A program made the translations under genes and the position numbers. From Paenibacillus macerans (GTDB taxonomy: Bacteria > Bacillota > Bacilli > Paenibacillales > Paenibacillaceae), in the NCBI RefSeq assembly GCF_023715465.1, contig NZ_JAMBOE010000005.1:310001-374000 (forward strand): a stretch of 64,000 bases of DNA. Direction: 5' to 3'. Each line of letters starts with the position of its first letter. Position 1 is the stretch's first letter. Below are positions 35,971 to 44,802 of this stretch, one piece after another. The notes under the pieces are model-generated. The model was not told where the DNA came from and made no database searches. It saw nothing but the letters and a program-made list of their open reading frames with translations.

Positions 35971-36686
35971 ATTATGTAATGGAGATTAAAAATCTGAAAA
36001 AGATCTATCATGTAGGCGATCAGGAAATTCATGCGCTCCGGGACGTTAGTCTGTCCATTACGGAAGGAGAATTCGTCGCTGTCATGGGTCCGTCAGGTTC
36101 AGGCAAATCCAGCATGATGAATGTGATGGGCTGCCTGGATTCGCCTACCTCTGGCGAGTTCTATCTGGACGGATACTCCATTCTGGACGCTCGTGAAAAT
36201 GAGCTGGCGTACATCCGCAATGAGAAGATCGGCTTCGTATTCCAAAAATTCCATCTGCTCCCGCGATCTACGGCACTCGCTAATGTAGAATTGCCCATGC
36301 TCTATGCGGGCGTACCAGCCCGGGAGCGGCGTGAACGTGCGATGGAGGCGCTGGTGAATGTCGGACTGGCAGAGCGGATGCACAATAAGCCTAACGAACT
36401 GTCAGGCGGACAGCAGCAGCGCGTTTCTATTGCCAGAGCGCTTGTTACCAATCCCGTGATCCTGCTGGCGGATGAACCGACAGGGGCGCTAGACTCGCGA
36501 ACTAGCCGGGAAATTATGGAGATCTTTCAGGATCTGAATGACAATGGCAAGACCATTGTACTGGTTACGCATGATATTGAGGTATCGGAGTACGCCAAGC
36601 GGCTGATTCACTTTCGCGACGGTCGGATAGAACAGGATCATCCGGTGGAGAACCGGAGATTCGCGCGAAAGGAAGTGGTGCAATGA
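35967..36686 (+). CDS. MacB/LolD-type ABC export ATPase
   Basis: A 239-residue ATPase: Walker A GPSGSGKSS, Q-loop FQKFHLLPRSTA, signature LSGGQQQR, Walker B ILLADEPTGALD and the H-loop VTHD. The EPTGALDS wording is typical of the MacB/LolD/YknY branch, which drives mechanotransmission rather than membrane translocation. It overlaps both neighbours by four bases. Substrates of such exporters are peptides, toxins or antibiotics; here none is identified. Confidence 0.92.
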   Translation: MNYVMEIKNLKKIYHVGDQEIHALRDVSLSITEGEFVAVMGPSGSGKSSMMNVMGCLDSPTSGEFYLDGYSILDARENELAYIRNEKIGFVFQKFHLLPRSTALANVELPMLYAGVPARERRERAMEALVNVGLAERMHNKPNELSGGQQQRVSIARALVTNPVILLADEPTGALDSRTSREIMEIFQDLNDNGKTIVLVTHDIEVSEYAKRLIHFRDGRIEQDHPVENRRFARKEVVQ

Positions 36687-37894
36687 GTATCCTGGAGACG
36701 ATTCGTGTAGCGCTTAGCAGTATGCGCGGCAATTTGCTCCGTACGATCCTGACCATGCTGGGGATCATCATCGGGATCGGGGCCGTGATTGCTATTATGG
36801 CGATTGGCCGCGGAACAACCGCCAGTATCACGAAAGAAATTAACGGCTTGGGCAGTAACCTGCTCATGATTTACCCATATATACCTTATGATGAGGACAA
36901 TTGGATGACGATGGCCCAGCCGAAGGATTTCACGCTGGAGGACGTGAAAGCCATGAAGAAGCTCCCCTCTGTCGCCGATGTAGCGCCCAGTGCCATGAGT
37001 TCAGCGAAAGCCACGTGGAATCGGCAGGTGCTCAATGCGCAGATTGATGGGACCTCGGGAGCCTTTTACCGTGTCAAAAAGCAATCGCTGGCCTATGGGC
37101 GTACTTTCACATCTTATGAGGAAGACAACCGTGTTAACGTGGCCATTCTCGGCTCCGATGCGGCTCAAACTCTTTTTGGCCAGTCATCGGCCAAGACCAT
37201 AGGAGAGACCATCCAGATCAAGGATATCCCGTTCAAAGTCGTAGGGATTATGAATCCCGCGGATCCTATGCGCAGCTACACGAACAAACAGATTTATATC
37301 CCGATCACGACGGGGATGAATATGTTCGGGCAAATGAATATTCAGGAAATGAACGCGTCTGCCGTGACATTTGATAAAATAGATCAGGCTCGGGCGGAGA
37401 TTCAGCAGCTTCTGCGCAGCAGTCATAAGCTGAAACCTGCTGATCAGGATGATTTCCAGATTATGACCCAATCCGAGATTATGCAGATGTCCACCGGAGT
37501 GAATGATACTATGAATCTGCTCCTGCTTGGGGTTGCCATAATTTCTCTCATCATCGGCGGGGTCGGCATTATGAACATTATGCTCGTCTCGGTAACCGAA
37601 CGGACGCGGGAGATTGGAATCCGTAAGGCGATTGGCGCTCAGCGCAGCAATATTTTGACCCAATTCCTGACCGAATCGGTCTTCATCAGTCTGATTGGCG
37701 GGATCATCGGCATTTTCACCGGAATCGGCGGAGCTAAGTTGCTGGAAAAGTTCGCGAGTATGCCGATAGAATTCTCCTATGGGCCGATTATCTATTCCTT
37801 CACCAGCAGTGTACTGGTCGGGGTAATCTTCGGAGTATATCCGGCACTCAAGGCCTCCAAGCTCAAACCGATTGATGCCCTGCGTTATGAATAA
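36683..37894 (+). CDS. MacB-type ABC permease (FtsX-like)
   Basis: A 403-residue permease with an N-terminal helix (ILTMLGIIIGIGAVIAIMAIG), a large extracellular MacB-PCD domain (about 45-270), and three C-terminal helices with the FtsX motif GGVGIMNIMLVSVTERTREIG-type (split about 290-310) and IRKAIGAQRSNILTQF. It resembles Bacillus YknZ. It completes the adaptor-ATPase-permease trio. Unlike E. coli MacB, the ATPase is a separate chain. A bidirectional terminator follows. Confidence 0.92.
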   Translation: MSILETIRVALSSMRGNLLRTILTMLGIIIGIGAVIAIMAIGRGTTASITKEINGLGSNLLMIYPYIPYDEDNWMTMAQPKDFTLEDVKAMKKLPSVADVAPSAMSSAKATWNRQVLNAQIDGTSGAFYRVKKQSLAYGRTFTSYEEDNRVNVAILGSDAAQTLFGQSSAKTIGETIQIKDIPFKVVGIMNPADPMRSYTNKQIYIPITTGMNMFGQMNIQEMNASAVTFDKIDQARAEIQQLLRSSHKLKPADQDDFQIMTQSEIMQMSTGVNDTMNLLLLGVAIISLIIGGVGIMNIMLVSVTERTREIGIRKAIGAQRSNILTQFLTESVFISLIGGIIGIFTGIGGAKLLEKFASMPIEFSYGPIIYSFTSSVLVGVIFGVYPALKASKLKPIDALRYE

Positions 37895-37919
37895 GATTTG
37901 TAGCGGAACGGAAACTAAA

Positions 37920-37959
37920 ACCCGTCAAAAGCCTTGTAAAATCAAGGTTTTTGACGGGT
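37920..37959. terminator. bidirectional terminator between the export operon and the sigma gene
   Basis: ACCCGTCAAAAGCCTTG (37920-37936) pairs with CAAGGTTTTTGACGGGT (37943-37959) around a 6-nt loop. The stem has runs of A before and T within the arms. It separates convergent genes. Confidence 0.85.
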
Positions 37960-37977
37960 ACTTATAATTGTAGATAG

Positions 37978-38442
37978 CTATGAAATATATCTTGATCTAA
38001 TCTGTTTTAACGCTTTAAACTGCGATGACTTTACGAGACTTTCGCTTTTATTTATAATTCTGGCAGTTTCTTTGATAGAGTAGCCCTGAATCAAACGTAA
38101 GTGGAGTATAATCCGGTGTTCGGCATTCCTCACCAGCCTAAGAATGCGGATAACTTCCTCCCGACTTTCAAAATCGGGTGAATCTTGACAATAAAGTTCC
38201 TCCGCGGACCAAACGCAGCGACTCATATACTTGCGTTTTTTAAACATGTCAATAGCCAAATTCCGTGCTATTTTTTTGATATAGGGGCAGATTCGGTTTT
38301 CGGGGATGTCCGGTGATGAGCGTATATACCGGACGAAGCATTCCTGCAGCAAGTCCTCGGCATCCTGCTTGTTATTTAGAATTTTTAAAAGATAACCGAA
38401 GATTTCACCTTTATAAGATTGGTATATATCTTGAATGTCCAT
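37978..38442 (-). CDS. ECF-type RNA polymerase sigma factor
   Basis: A 154-residue sigma-70 family protein made only of regions 2 and 4. Region 2: QDAEDLLQECFVRYIRS, YIKKIARNLAIDMFKKRK. Region 4: HRIILHLRLIQGYSIKETARIINKSESLVKSSQFKALKQIR. There is no adjacent anti-sigma gene; instead it follows a truncated deacetylase gene by 4 bp, with AAAGGACGAG as ribosome binding site. The TACAA-box promoter at 38934-38986 would transcribe it, so the two-component system may feed into a second layer of regulation. Its own target promoters are unknown. Confidence 0.85.
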   Translation of the reverse strand: MDIQDIYQSYKGEIFGYLLKILNNKQDAEDLLQECFVRYIRSSPDIPENRICPYIKKIARNLAIDMFKKRKYMSRCVWSAEELYCQDSPDFESREEVIRILRLVRNAEHRIILHLRLIQGYSIKETARIINKSESLVKSSQFKALKQIRSRYIS

Positions 38443-38446
38443 AGCA

Positions 38447-38914
38447 TTACTCGTCCTTTCTAATCGCCTGACTCTCCAAGCCCTTTAGTTCGGGCACAGT
38501 AACAAAGATATAGCCATTTGATTTATAGTAATCGATGATCTCTGGAAGCGCCTTGATCGTGTTACTCAGGTCTCCGCCTCTGCCCCCGGAAGAATGCATC
38601 AGGATAGTGACCTCCTCCTCAGGACCGGACTTGACGGTCTCAAGTATGTCAGAAGCGGAGGCGCCGTCCCAATCACGCGGATCGACATTCCATAAGGCCA
38701 TGGTATGCCCCAATAGATCGATTTCCTCCTCTACTCGATCCGACTTGGCTCCATAAGGAGGGCGCATAAGCACCGGTACAAATCCGACAACCTCATTAAT
38801 GGCTTCATCCGTTTTTGTAATTTCCTCGCGCATTTCTTTTTCACTGATCTTGGCTAAATTCCGGTGACTCCAGGAATGGTTGCCCAGGGCATGCCCTTCA
38901 CTAACGATGCGGCT
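38447..38914 (-). pseudogene. 5'-truncated polysaccharide deacetylase (NodB family)
   Basis: The frame encodes the second part of a NodB-type deacetylase: SEGHALGNHSWSHRNL (metal-binding HxxxH motif), RPPYGAKSD, WNVDPRDWDG and ILMHSSGG. Upstream the frame meets TAA at 38917-38915 and the N-terminal part (the catalytic TFDDGP motif) is absent. Without the first catalytic Asp pair the protein should be inactive. The break lies only about 20 bp from the -10 of promoter C, so a deletion may have fused a promoter to the gene body. An internal ATG (38833) lacks a ribosome binding site. Confidence 0.85.
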
Positions 38915-38933
38915 TTATGTTTCGTTGGATTTT

Positions 38934-38986
38934 ATTATAGAGGGATCTTGTTTCGGATTTTAGAAGACTTGTATCGAGATTGTAAC
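38934..38986 (-). promoter_or_regulatory. regulon-type promoter C (TACAA box, N29, TATAAT)
   Basis: Minus strand: box GTTACAATCTCGATACAA (38986-38969), 29 nt, TATAAT (38939-38934), no -35 match. Box sequence agrees with promoters A and B at 14 of 18 positions in all three. It reads into the deacetylase remnant and the sigma gene. Confidence 0.65.
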
Positions 38987-39031
38987 TTCTAAGAATATTG
39001 ATCCATCTTCCGGATAAACTCCTAAGCATGC

Positions 39032-39082
39032 AAAAAAAATCAGCGACCTTCTCCCAAACGATGTTGTGAAAAGATCGCTGAT
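39032..39082 (-). terminator. terminator of the penicillin-binding protein genes
   Basis: Minus strand: ATCAGCGATCTTTT and AGAAGGTCGCTGAT form a 14-bp stem with a loop of about 16 nt, followed by eight T residues, 12 bp after the stop codon. Confidence 0.9.
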
Positions 39083-39093
39083 CCATGTATTTT

Positions 39094-41124
39094 TCAATTT
39101 TGGGGTGTTTGCTGATTTTTCGTCTTCTTCGGCACTCCGTCGAGGCCGTACTCCTGATCGTAAGCGTCGAAAATTCTACGGGCCACCGGCGCGGCGCTGT
39201 AAGCGCCAAAGCCGCCTTCCGGTATGACGACAGCAACGGCGAGCTTCGGATTTTCGCGCGGCGCAAAGGCGATGAATACGCCGTTATCTCTATTTTTTCC
39301 GGCACCCCATTGCTCCGAGGTCCCCGTTTTTCTGGCAAAATCGTACGGGAAGCCGGAAAATGCGAAATTCACGTCAGTGCTCATGCCAGCGATAACTTCT
39401 TTCCAATATGCATTATTAAATTTAGCTTCATCGAGTACTTTCGGTGCAAATTCCTGAACAACATTTCCTTCGGAATCGGTAATTTTACTCACCAGATGGG
39501 GTTCCATCCGTTTGCCTCTGGCGGCAAGCGTCGCTACATATTGCGCAAGCTGCAGCGTGGTATATTTCCCTTGCTGCCCAAAGGAACCATACGCCAACCG
39601 GGACAAGGCCGTTTCCTTATCGTTCATATATTCCAGCTTGCCCAGATACTCCTGCGGAAGATCCACGCCCGTGGATACGCCAAGGCCAAACTGCTTCATA
39701 TAACTGTCCCATTTATCGATTCCTTTGGCGCCGTACTTATTGTAGAGTCTCTCCCCAACCATATCGACCATAAAGGTGTTGGAAGAATGCCGGATTGCAT
39801 CTTTAGGATATAATAACCCGTACGCATGTCTTTGGGAATTTCGGACGCTCGAAGAATTGTTTTTCCCGAAATAGGCAATCCCTGTATCGTTGTATCGATC
39901 ACTCGTCGTAAACAGGCCTTCGTTTAAGCCGATCAACACGGACAACGGTTTAATCGTAGATCCAAGCAAGACGGTAGATTCGAAATCATGTCCCGAACGC
40001 CCTGAGCTGAATGGGGTAATTGTCCCATTCTGATAGTTGCTTGAAATTTTCTTCCAATCATCAGGTGAAACCCCGCCCGACTGCCAGACGTTCGTATCAT
40101 AATCCGGCATGCTGGCCATCGCCACCACGTTGCCGGTATCCACTTCCATAGCTACGGCATAACCGGTTTTGGCGTTGGGATGAACTTCCCCGGACACCGG
40201 ATGCGTATGCACCCACGCAATTTGATCCAAAATCGCTTGTTCGGCCACAAGCTGGATGTTTTTGTTGATGGTGGTGTGCAGATCGTTTCCTTTCACCGGC
40301 GGCGTGATCTCCGGGATACCCGTGGCCATGTTCCGCGGATCGATTGGAACGCTTTTGTACCCATTTTTGCCGCGCAGTTCGCTCTGATAATACAATTCCA
40401 GCCCGTCGTAACCGACATCCTCGGTTTCCGTATACTGCATATCCGGGGGCGCATCCTTTTGCGCGCGGATCTGTTTATAAAAATCCAGATTCGTTGAAGC
40501 ATTGGAGTATTTCCGGATATACCCGATCGTCTGCACGGCTACCGTATCCGGATCATAATGCCGGATGCTTTCCTCGACGATATCAATTCCCGGGAACTGG
40601 TCCTTCCGCTCCAGAAAATAAGCGACCTCTTCCTTGGTCAAATCCATTTTGATCCGGCGTGGCGAAAATCCGTTCTGCTTCCGGTAATCCAAATCCATGG
40701 CTTCGATGATTTCATCTTTCGTCATCTTGGAATCAGCCTTGCCGTATTTATCGAACACTTCTTTTAATTTATCCACCAAGGCCAGCGCTTCCGGCCGGTT
40801 CTTTTTCCCCTTGTCCGTCGTGCTGCTGTAGTCCTTTTGCAAAGTAATATAGAGGGACTGTACGGGCGTGGAATACGCCAGCTTCTCTCCGCCGGCCGCA
40901 TAAATCGTGCCCCGCGTGGGTGCCAGCGGCACATCCTTCACCCGCAGACTGCTTTCCTGCTTGGAAAGGGTCGGACCTTCCACAAACTGCAAAATCGCCA
41001 GCCGAACGATAATGACGGTAAAAATGGCAAATGCGCTGAAGAAAAACATGTTCAGCCGTATATTAAAATGTCTCTGCATCGACGCTTCTTGCTCGCGCGG
41101 ATCTTCACTGTATACACTTTTCAC
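39094..41124 (-). CDS. class B penicillin-binding protein (transpeptidase), copy 1
   Basis: A 676-residue membrane-anchored D,D-transpeptidase that cross-links peptidoglycan. A cytoplasmic tail and one helix (FFFSAFAIFTVIIVRLAIL) precede the PBP dimerisation domain, then the transpeptidase domain with S389 in STIK, SSN (HSSNTF) and KTGTSE. The GTG at 41124 follows AGGGG at 7 nt and aligns with the start of copy 2; the frame to 41169 is not used. It resembles elongation-type PBPs (PbpA/PbpH, PBP2). The C-terminus ends in a Lys/Gln-rich tail. Copy 2 lies directly upstream, and the two are clearly duplicates. Confidence 0.92.
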   Translation of the reverse strand: MKSVYSEDPREQEASMQRHFNIRLNMFFFSAFAIFTVIIVRLAILQFVEGPTLSKQESSLRVKDVPLAPTRGTIYAAGGEKLAYSTPVQSLYITLQKDYSSTTDKGKKNRPEALALVDKLKEVFDKYGKADSKMTKDEIIEAMDLDYRKQNGFSPRRIKMDLTKEEVAYFLERKDQFPGIDIVEESIRHYDPDTVAVQTIGYIRKYSNASTNLDFYKQIRAQKDAPPDMQYTETEDVGYDGLELYYQSELRGKNGYKSVPIDPRNMATGIPEITPPVKGNDLHTTINKNIQLVAEQAILDQIAWVHTHPVSGEVHPNAKTGYAVAMEVDTGNVVAMASMPDYDTNVWQSGGVSPDDWKKISSNYQNGTITPFSSGRSGHDFESTVLLGSTIKPLSVLIGLNEGLFTTSDRYNDTGIAYFGKNNSSSVRNSQRHAYGLLYPKDAIRHSSNTFMVDMVGERLYNKYGAKGIDKWDSYMKQFGLGVSTGVDLPQEYLGKLEYMNDKETALSRLAYGSFGQQGKYTTLQLAQYVATLAARGKRMEPHLVSKITDSEGNVVQEFAPKVLDEAKFNNAYWKEVIAGMSTDVNFAFSGFPYDFARKTGTSEQWGAGKNRDNGVFIAFAPRENPKLAVAVVIPEGGFGAYSAAPVARRIFDAYDQEYGLDGVPKKTKNQQTPQN

Positions 41125-41234
41125 TGCGATTCCCCTACTTTCTTCCCCTGGTGTGTCGTTTATCGGCATGATCGAGACAACCGTCAGCCTTATTTATATT
41201 AACATAACTTAAGGAAACGAAGCGAAGTTACGCG

Positions 41235-43250
41235 TTATTTCTTTTTCGTTTTTTTCGGCACTCCATCCAGGCCATATTCCTGATCATAGGCGTCGAAAAT
41301 TTTGCGGGCCACCGGCGCGGCGCTGTTTGCGCCAAATCCGCCTTCCGGAATGACGACGGCGACGGCAAGCTTCGGGTTCTCGCGCGGGGCAAAGGCGATG
41401 AATACGCCGTTATCTCTCTTTTCTTTGTCTCCCACTTGCTCCGAGGTCCCCGTTTTACGGGCAAAATCATACGGGAAGCCGGAAAAAGCGGACGACACGT
41501 TGGTGCTCATCCCGGCAATAACTTCTTTCCAGTATGCGTCATTAAATTTCACCTCGTTTAACACCTTCGGTTTGATCTCCTTGACGACATTTCCTTCGGA
41601 ATCGGTAATTTTGCTTACCAGGTGCGGCTCCATCCGCTTCCCCCGGGTGGCAAGTGTGGTCGTATACTGGGCAAGCTGCAATGTGGTGTATTTGGCTTGC
41701 TGCCCAAAGGAAGAGTACACCAATCGGGCCAAGGAGGTTTCCGACTTGTCGGTATAATCCAGCCTGCCCCTGAATTCCTCAGGCAGATCCACGCCCGTGG
41801 GTACGCCAAGGCCAAACTGCTTCATGTAGCCGTCCCAAACGCCAATCCCTTTGTCATTGTACTTCTTCCATAGCTTTTCTCCCACCATATCGACCATAAA
41901 CGTATTGGAGGATTTAATGATCGCCTCTCTAGGGTAAATCCAGCCGTACACATGTCTTGAGGAATTTCGCACGCTTGACGAATCATTTCTCCCGAAATAG
42001 GCAATCCCCGTATCGTTGTATTGATCACTCGTCGTAAACAGGCCTTCGTTTAAGCCAACTAACACGGACAAAGGTTTGATCGTTGAACCAAGGTAAACGG
42101 TGGAGTCGAAATTATGCCCCGAACGTCCCGAACTGTTTGGCGTTATCGTCCCGTTTCGGTAATTATCCATAATTTTGTTCCAATCTTCCGTCGAAACCCC
42201 GCCCGACTGCCATAAGTTCGTATCGTAATCCGGCATGCTGGCCATCGCCACCACATTACCGGTGTCCACTTCCATCGCTACGGCATAACCGGTTTTGGCA
42301 TGGGGGTGCACTTTTCCGGACACCGTGTGCGTGTGTACCCATTTGATTTGGTCCATGATGGCTTGCTGGGCGGCGAGTTGTACATTTTTATTGATCGTTG
42401 TATGCAAATCATAACCTTTTTCCGGGGGCGTCATCTCCGGAATCCCGTTTGCCATATTGCGCGGATCGATGGGGACACTCTTAAATCCGTTTTTACCCCG
42501 CAATTCATTTTGATAGTACAATTCCAAGCCGTCGAAACCGACAAGCTCTTCCTCCGTATACTGCAGGGAAGGATCCTCATTTTTCGATTCCCTGATCGGG
42601 TCATACCAATCCAAATCCCTTGTTGATTGAAACTTTTTAAGATAACCGATCGTTTGCACGGCTACTCTGTCCTTGTTGTAGTGGCGGATACTCTCCTCGA
42701 CGACATCAATCCCCAAAAACTCACTTTTGCGTTCAATAAAGTACGCTACTTCTTGAGAGTTTAGTTCCGTTTTGATTCGCCTTGGAACAAAGCCGTTATT
42801 GGTCTGGAAATTAAGGTCCATCGCTTTAAGGATGTCCTCTTCGGACATGGCCTTGTCCGGGGCTCCGTATCTGTCAAACGCATTTTTCAATTTCCGGGCT
42901 AAAGCCACCGCTTCCTCGTAATTCTTCTTTCCCGATTCACTGTCCCGACTGTAACTGCTCTTTTGCAAAGTCAAATACAAAGATTGAACCGGTGTCGAGT
43001 AAGCCAGCTTTTCGCCTCCGGCAGCCAATATAGAACCTCTCATCGGAGGCATTGGCACATCCTTTACCCGCAGATCGCTTTCCTGGCTGGACAACGTCGG
43101 GCCTTCCACGAACTGCAAAATCGCCAGGCGAACGATAATCACGGTAAAAATCGCAAAAGCGCTAAAGAAAAACATATTTAGCCGGATATTAAAATGTCTC
43201 TGCATCGCCGCTTCTTGCTCGCGCGGATCATCCATGTAGACACTTTTCAC
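41235..43250 (-). CDS. class B penicillin-binding protein (transpeptidase), copy 2
   Basis: A 671-residue paralogue of the 39094-41124 protein. The active serine is at the same residue (S389, STIK), followed by KSSNTF and KTGTSE. Long stretches are identical (for example KTGYAVAMEVDTGNVVAMA), while the region between residues 100 and 240 differs most. It starts with GTG at 43250 after an AGGGA-type site and is probably the first gene of the pair; only 110 bp separate the two. Divergence in the N-terminal half suggests different protein partners or expression rather than pure redundancy. Confidence 0.92.
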   Translation of the reverse strand: MKSVYMDDPREQEAAMQRHFNIRLNMFFFSAFAIFTVIIVRLAILQFVEGPTLSSQESDLRVKDVPMPPMRGSILAAGGEKLAYSTPVQSLYLTLQKSSYSRDSESGKKNYEEAVALARKLKNAFDRYGAPDKAMSEEDILKAMDLNFQTNNGFVPRRIKTELNSQEVAYFIERKSEFLGIDVVEESIRHYNKDRVAVQTIGYLKKFQSTRDLDWYDPIRESKNEDPSLQYTEEELVGFDGLELYYQNELRGKNGFKSVPIDPRNMANGIPEMTPPEKGYDLHTTINKNVQLAAQQAIMDQIKWVHTHTVSGKVHPHAKTGYAVAMEVDTGNVVAMASMPDYDTNLWQSGGVSTEDWNKIMDNYRNGTITPNSSGRSGHNFDSTVYLGSTIKPLSVLVGLNEGLFTTSDQYNDTGIAYFGRNDSSSVRNSSRHVYGWIYPREAIIKSSNTFMVDMVGEKLWKKYNDKGIGVWDGYMKQFGLGVPTGVDLPEEFRGRLDYTDKSETSLARLVYSSFGQQAKYTTLQLAQYTTTLATRGKRMEPHLVSKITDSEGNVVKEIKPKVLNEVKFNDAYWKEVIAGMSTNVSSAFSGFPYDFARKTGTSEQVGDKEKRDNGVFIAFAPRENPKLAVAVVIPEGGFGANSAAPVARKIFDAYDQEYGLDGVPKKTKKK

Positions 43251-43564
43251 TACGATTCCCTGCCTTCTTTCCCTTAAAAATTAGATCGATAAGTCTGCAG
43301 CTTTCTATATAGCAACATAAGAAAAACTTCTATCGATGTATTTTCTAAGAAGACAGACCGTGATTAGCGGTAGTTTTTCTTGCAATTATGGAATTGTTCA
43401 GCTTGGTTGAAAATTTATAATTATATAAATGTTAACGAAAGAAGCCGCAGCAAAGTTACGGCCCAGTTCCAACTTTTTTCGCCCGCCTCTGGAAAAAATT
43501 TTAGGTGCGTGTTCAAAAAGTCAGGTTTTCAGCACCGAAGCCTATGCACTTTTTGAACTACCTA
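43251..43564. other. AT-rich upstream region and a 48-bp repeat remnant
   Basis: 43280-43450 is AT-rich and should contain the promoter of the PBP genes, but I see no clean -35/-10 pair. At 43511-43558 GTTCAAAAAGT and ACTTTTTGAAC bracket a 26-nt core, an internal-deletion form of the 1072-1240 element. It lies just beyond the stop codon of the transglutaminase gene. Confidence 0.6.
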
Positions 43565-44713
43565 TTAAATCAGCTTATCCGGGATGTGGGTTTCGCTGAA
43601 GGCCGGAGGATTAAACCAATCCCCGCTTTGGGCCCAGGTCGCGTCGAGCGGAATCCAGGCGTTTTGCGCAGGCAAAAACACTTCGTTCCAGGCATGCGGG
43701 CCGTATCCGCCCTGCCCGTCATAACCGAGCCCGGTGATGACCTTGACGTCCAGGCCCTGCGATCTCGCCATCATCGCGTACAGCCGGGCGTAGTCGATGC
43801 AGACGCCTTTTTTCGTCTCAAACGTCATTTGCGGTGTCTGCTCATGCCAGATCCCCTTCTCCTCATAGTCCTTCACTTTATCGTAATCGTAGCTGACTCT
43901 CGTGCCGATCCAGTCGTACAGCCGGCGGGCCTTCTCCTTGTCGCTGTCCGCGCCTTTCGTAATCTCGGCCGCCGCCAGCTCGATATCCTGCGGGATATGG
44001 GCGTCGATCAGCTCGTATTTTTGCTGCAGGATACCGCTGAGCTCTGCCTCCACGCTGCGGGTAAACACCGGCAGCTTCTCCTTGATCAGGTTGCCGGTCA
44101 GCGGTTCGATGATAGTACGGGCCCCCTGCTGGTATACCGGGGACGCCTCGACATAACGGCTGAAGCTGCTGTTCGGAAAGAGCGTCACCGCGATAAAAAG
44201 CACGACGATAACCATCAGGCAGCGCGCCGCCCCGATCACACTGCCGATGCAAGCTCCAGCCAGGCGGCTTAGCAAGGAAGCCGGGCGGTCTCCGCCCGAG
44301 AATAGCCGCCCGAACCAGGAGCCGCCGCCAAAAAACATAGCGGCCAAGCCCGTGACCGTTCGGATCAGCCAATACATCAGGATGAACACGACGGCAAAGC
44401 GCATCAGCGGAAAGTCCCTTACCGCCATGATGAACGTGTAAAAGACCTGCTCCCAAAGCGCCAGCTCACGCTGCGGTATCGTCAGCATAGACAGCCACTC
44501 CTGCACCTTGGGAGAAATCCACAGCGTTAGCGGGATGGCGGCGGCAATCCCGAGCAGCGACAGCACACCCCCGCTGAGCAGCGAAAACAAGCGGCCCGCC
44601 GACCGCGATGCCCCGCGCAGCAAGCCCTGAAGTACCGATCCCAACAGGATAAACAATAGAAGCAACGATATGAAGTTGTATTCCCGCACACTTTGCAGCA
44701 AATCCTCCATCAT
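43565..44713 (-). CDS. membrane protein with extracellular transglutaminase-like domain
   Basis: A 382-residue protein. Four to five membrane helices occupy residues 15-190 (including LLLLFILLGSVLQGLL and FAVVFILMYWLI), resembling CvpA-like membrane regions. A transglutaminase/protease-like domain follows (about 250-370), with Cys in KKGVCIDYA, His in GPHAWNEV and Asp in PLDATWA, the complete catalytic triad. Such domains act as cysteine proteases or cross-linkers, but the substrate is unknown. Its neighbours are a small membrane protein upstream and PBP genes downstream on the same strand, hinting at the cell envelope. Confidence 0.85.
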   Translation of the reverse strand: MMEDLLQSVREYNFISLLLLFILLGSVLQGLLRGASRSAGRLFSLLSGGVLSLLGIAAAIPLTLWISPKVQEWLSMLTIPQRELALWEQVFYTFIMAVRDFPLMRFAVVFILMYWLIRTVTGLAAMFFGGGSWFGRLFSGGDRPASLLSRLAGACIGSVIGAARCLMVIVVLFIAVTLFPNSSFSRYVEASPVYQQGARTIIEPLTGNLIKEKLPVFTRSVEAELSGILQQKYELIDAHIPQDIELAAAEITKGADSDKEKARRLYDWIGTRVSYDYDKVKDYEEKGIWHEQTPQMTFETKKGVCIDYARLYAMMARSQGLDVKVITGLGYDGQGGYGPHAWNEVFLPAQNAWIPLDATWAQSGDWFNPPAFSETHIPDKLI

Positions 44714-44802
44714 GTCACCCCCCGATCCCGATGATTTGCCGGCACGGCATATATATTAACGCCAAATCCTCCGAATAATGCAGGTACAACTCGAACCTCC
44801 GC

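Noticed and set aside
38901..39338. 145-codon minus-strand frame spanning the PBP end and promoter C
   Set aside because: Its first part is the PBP gene in a wrong frame; the rest runs through a terminator and a promoter.
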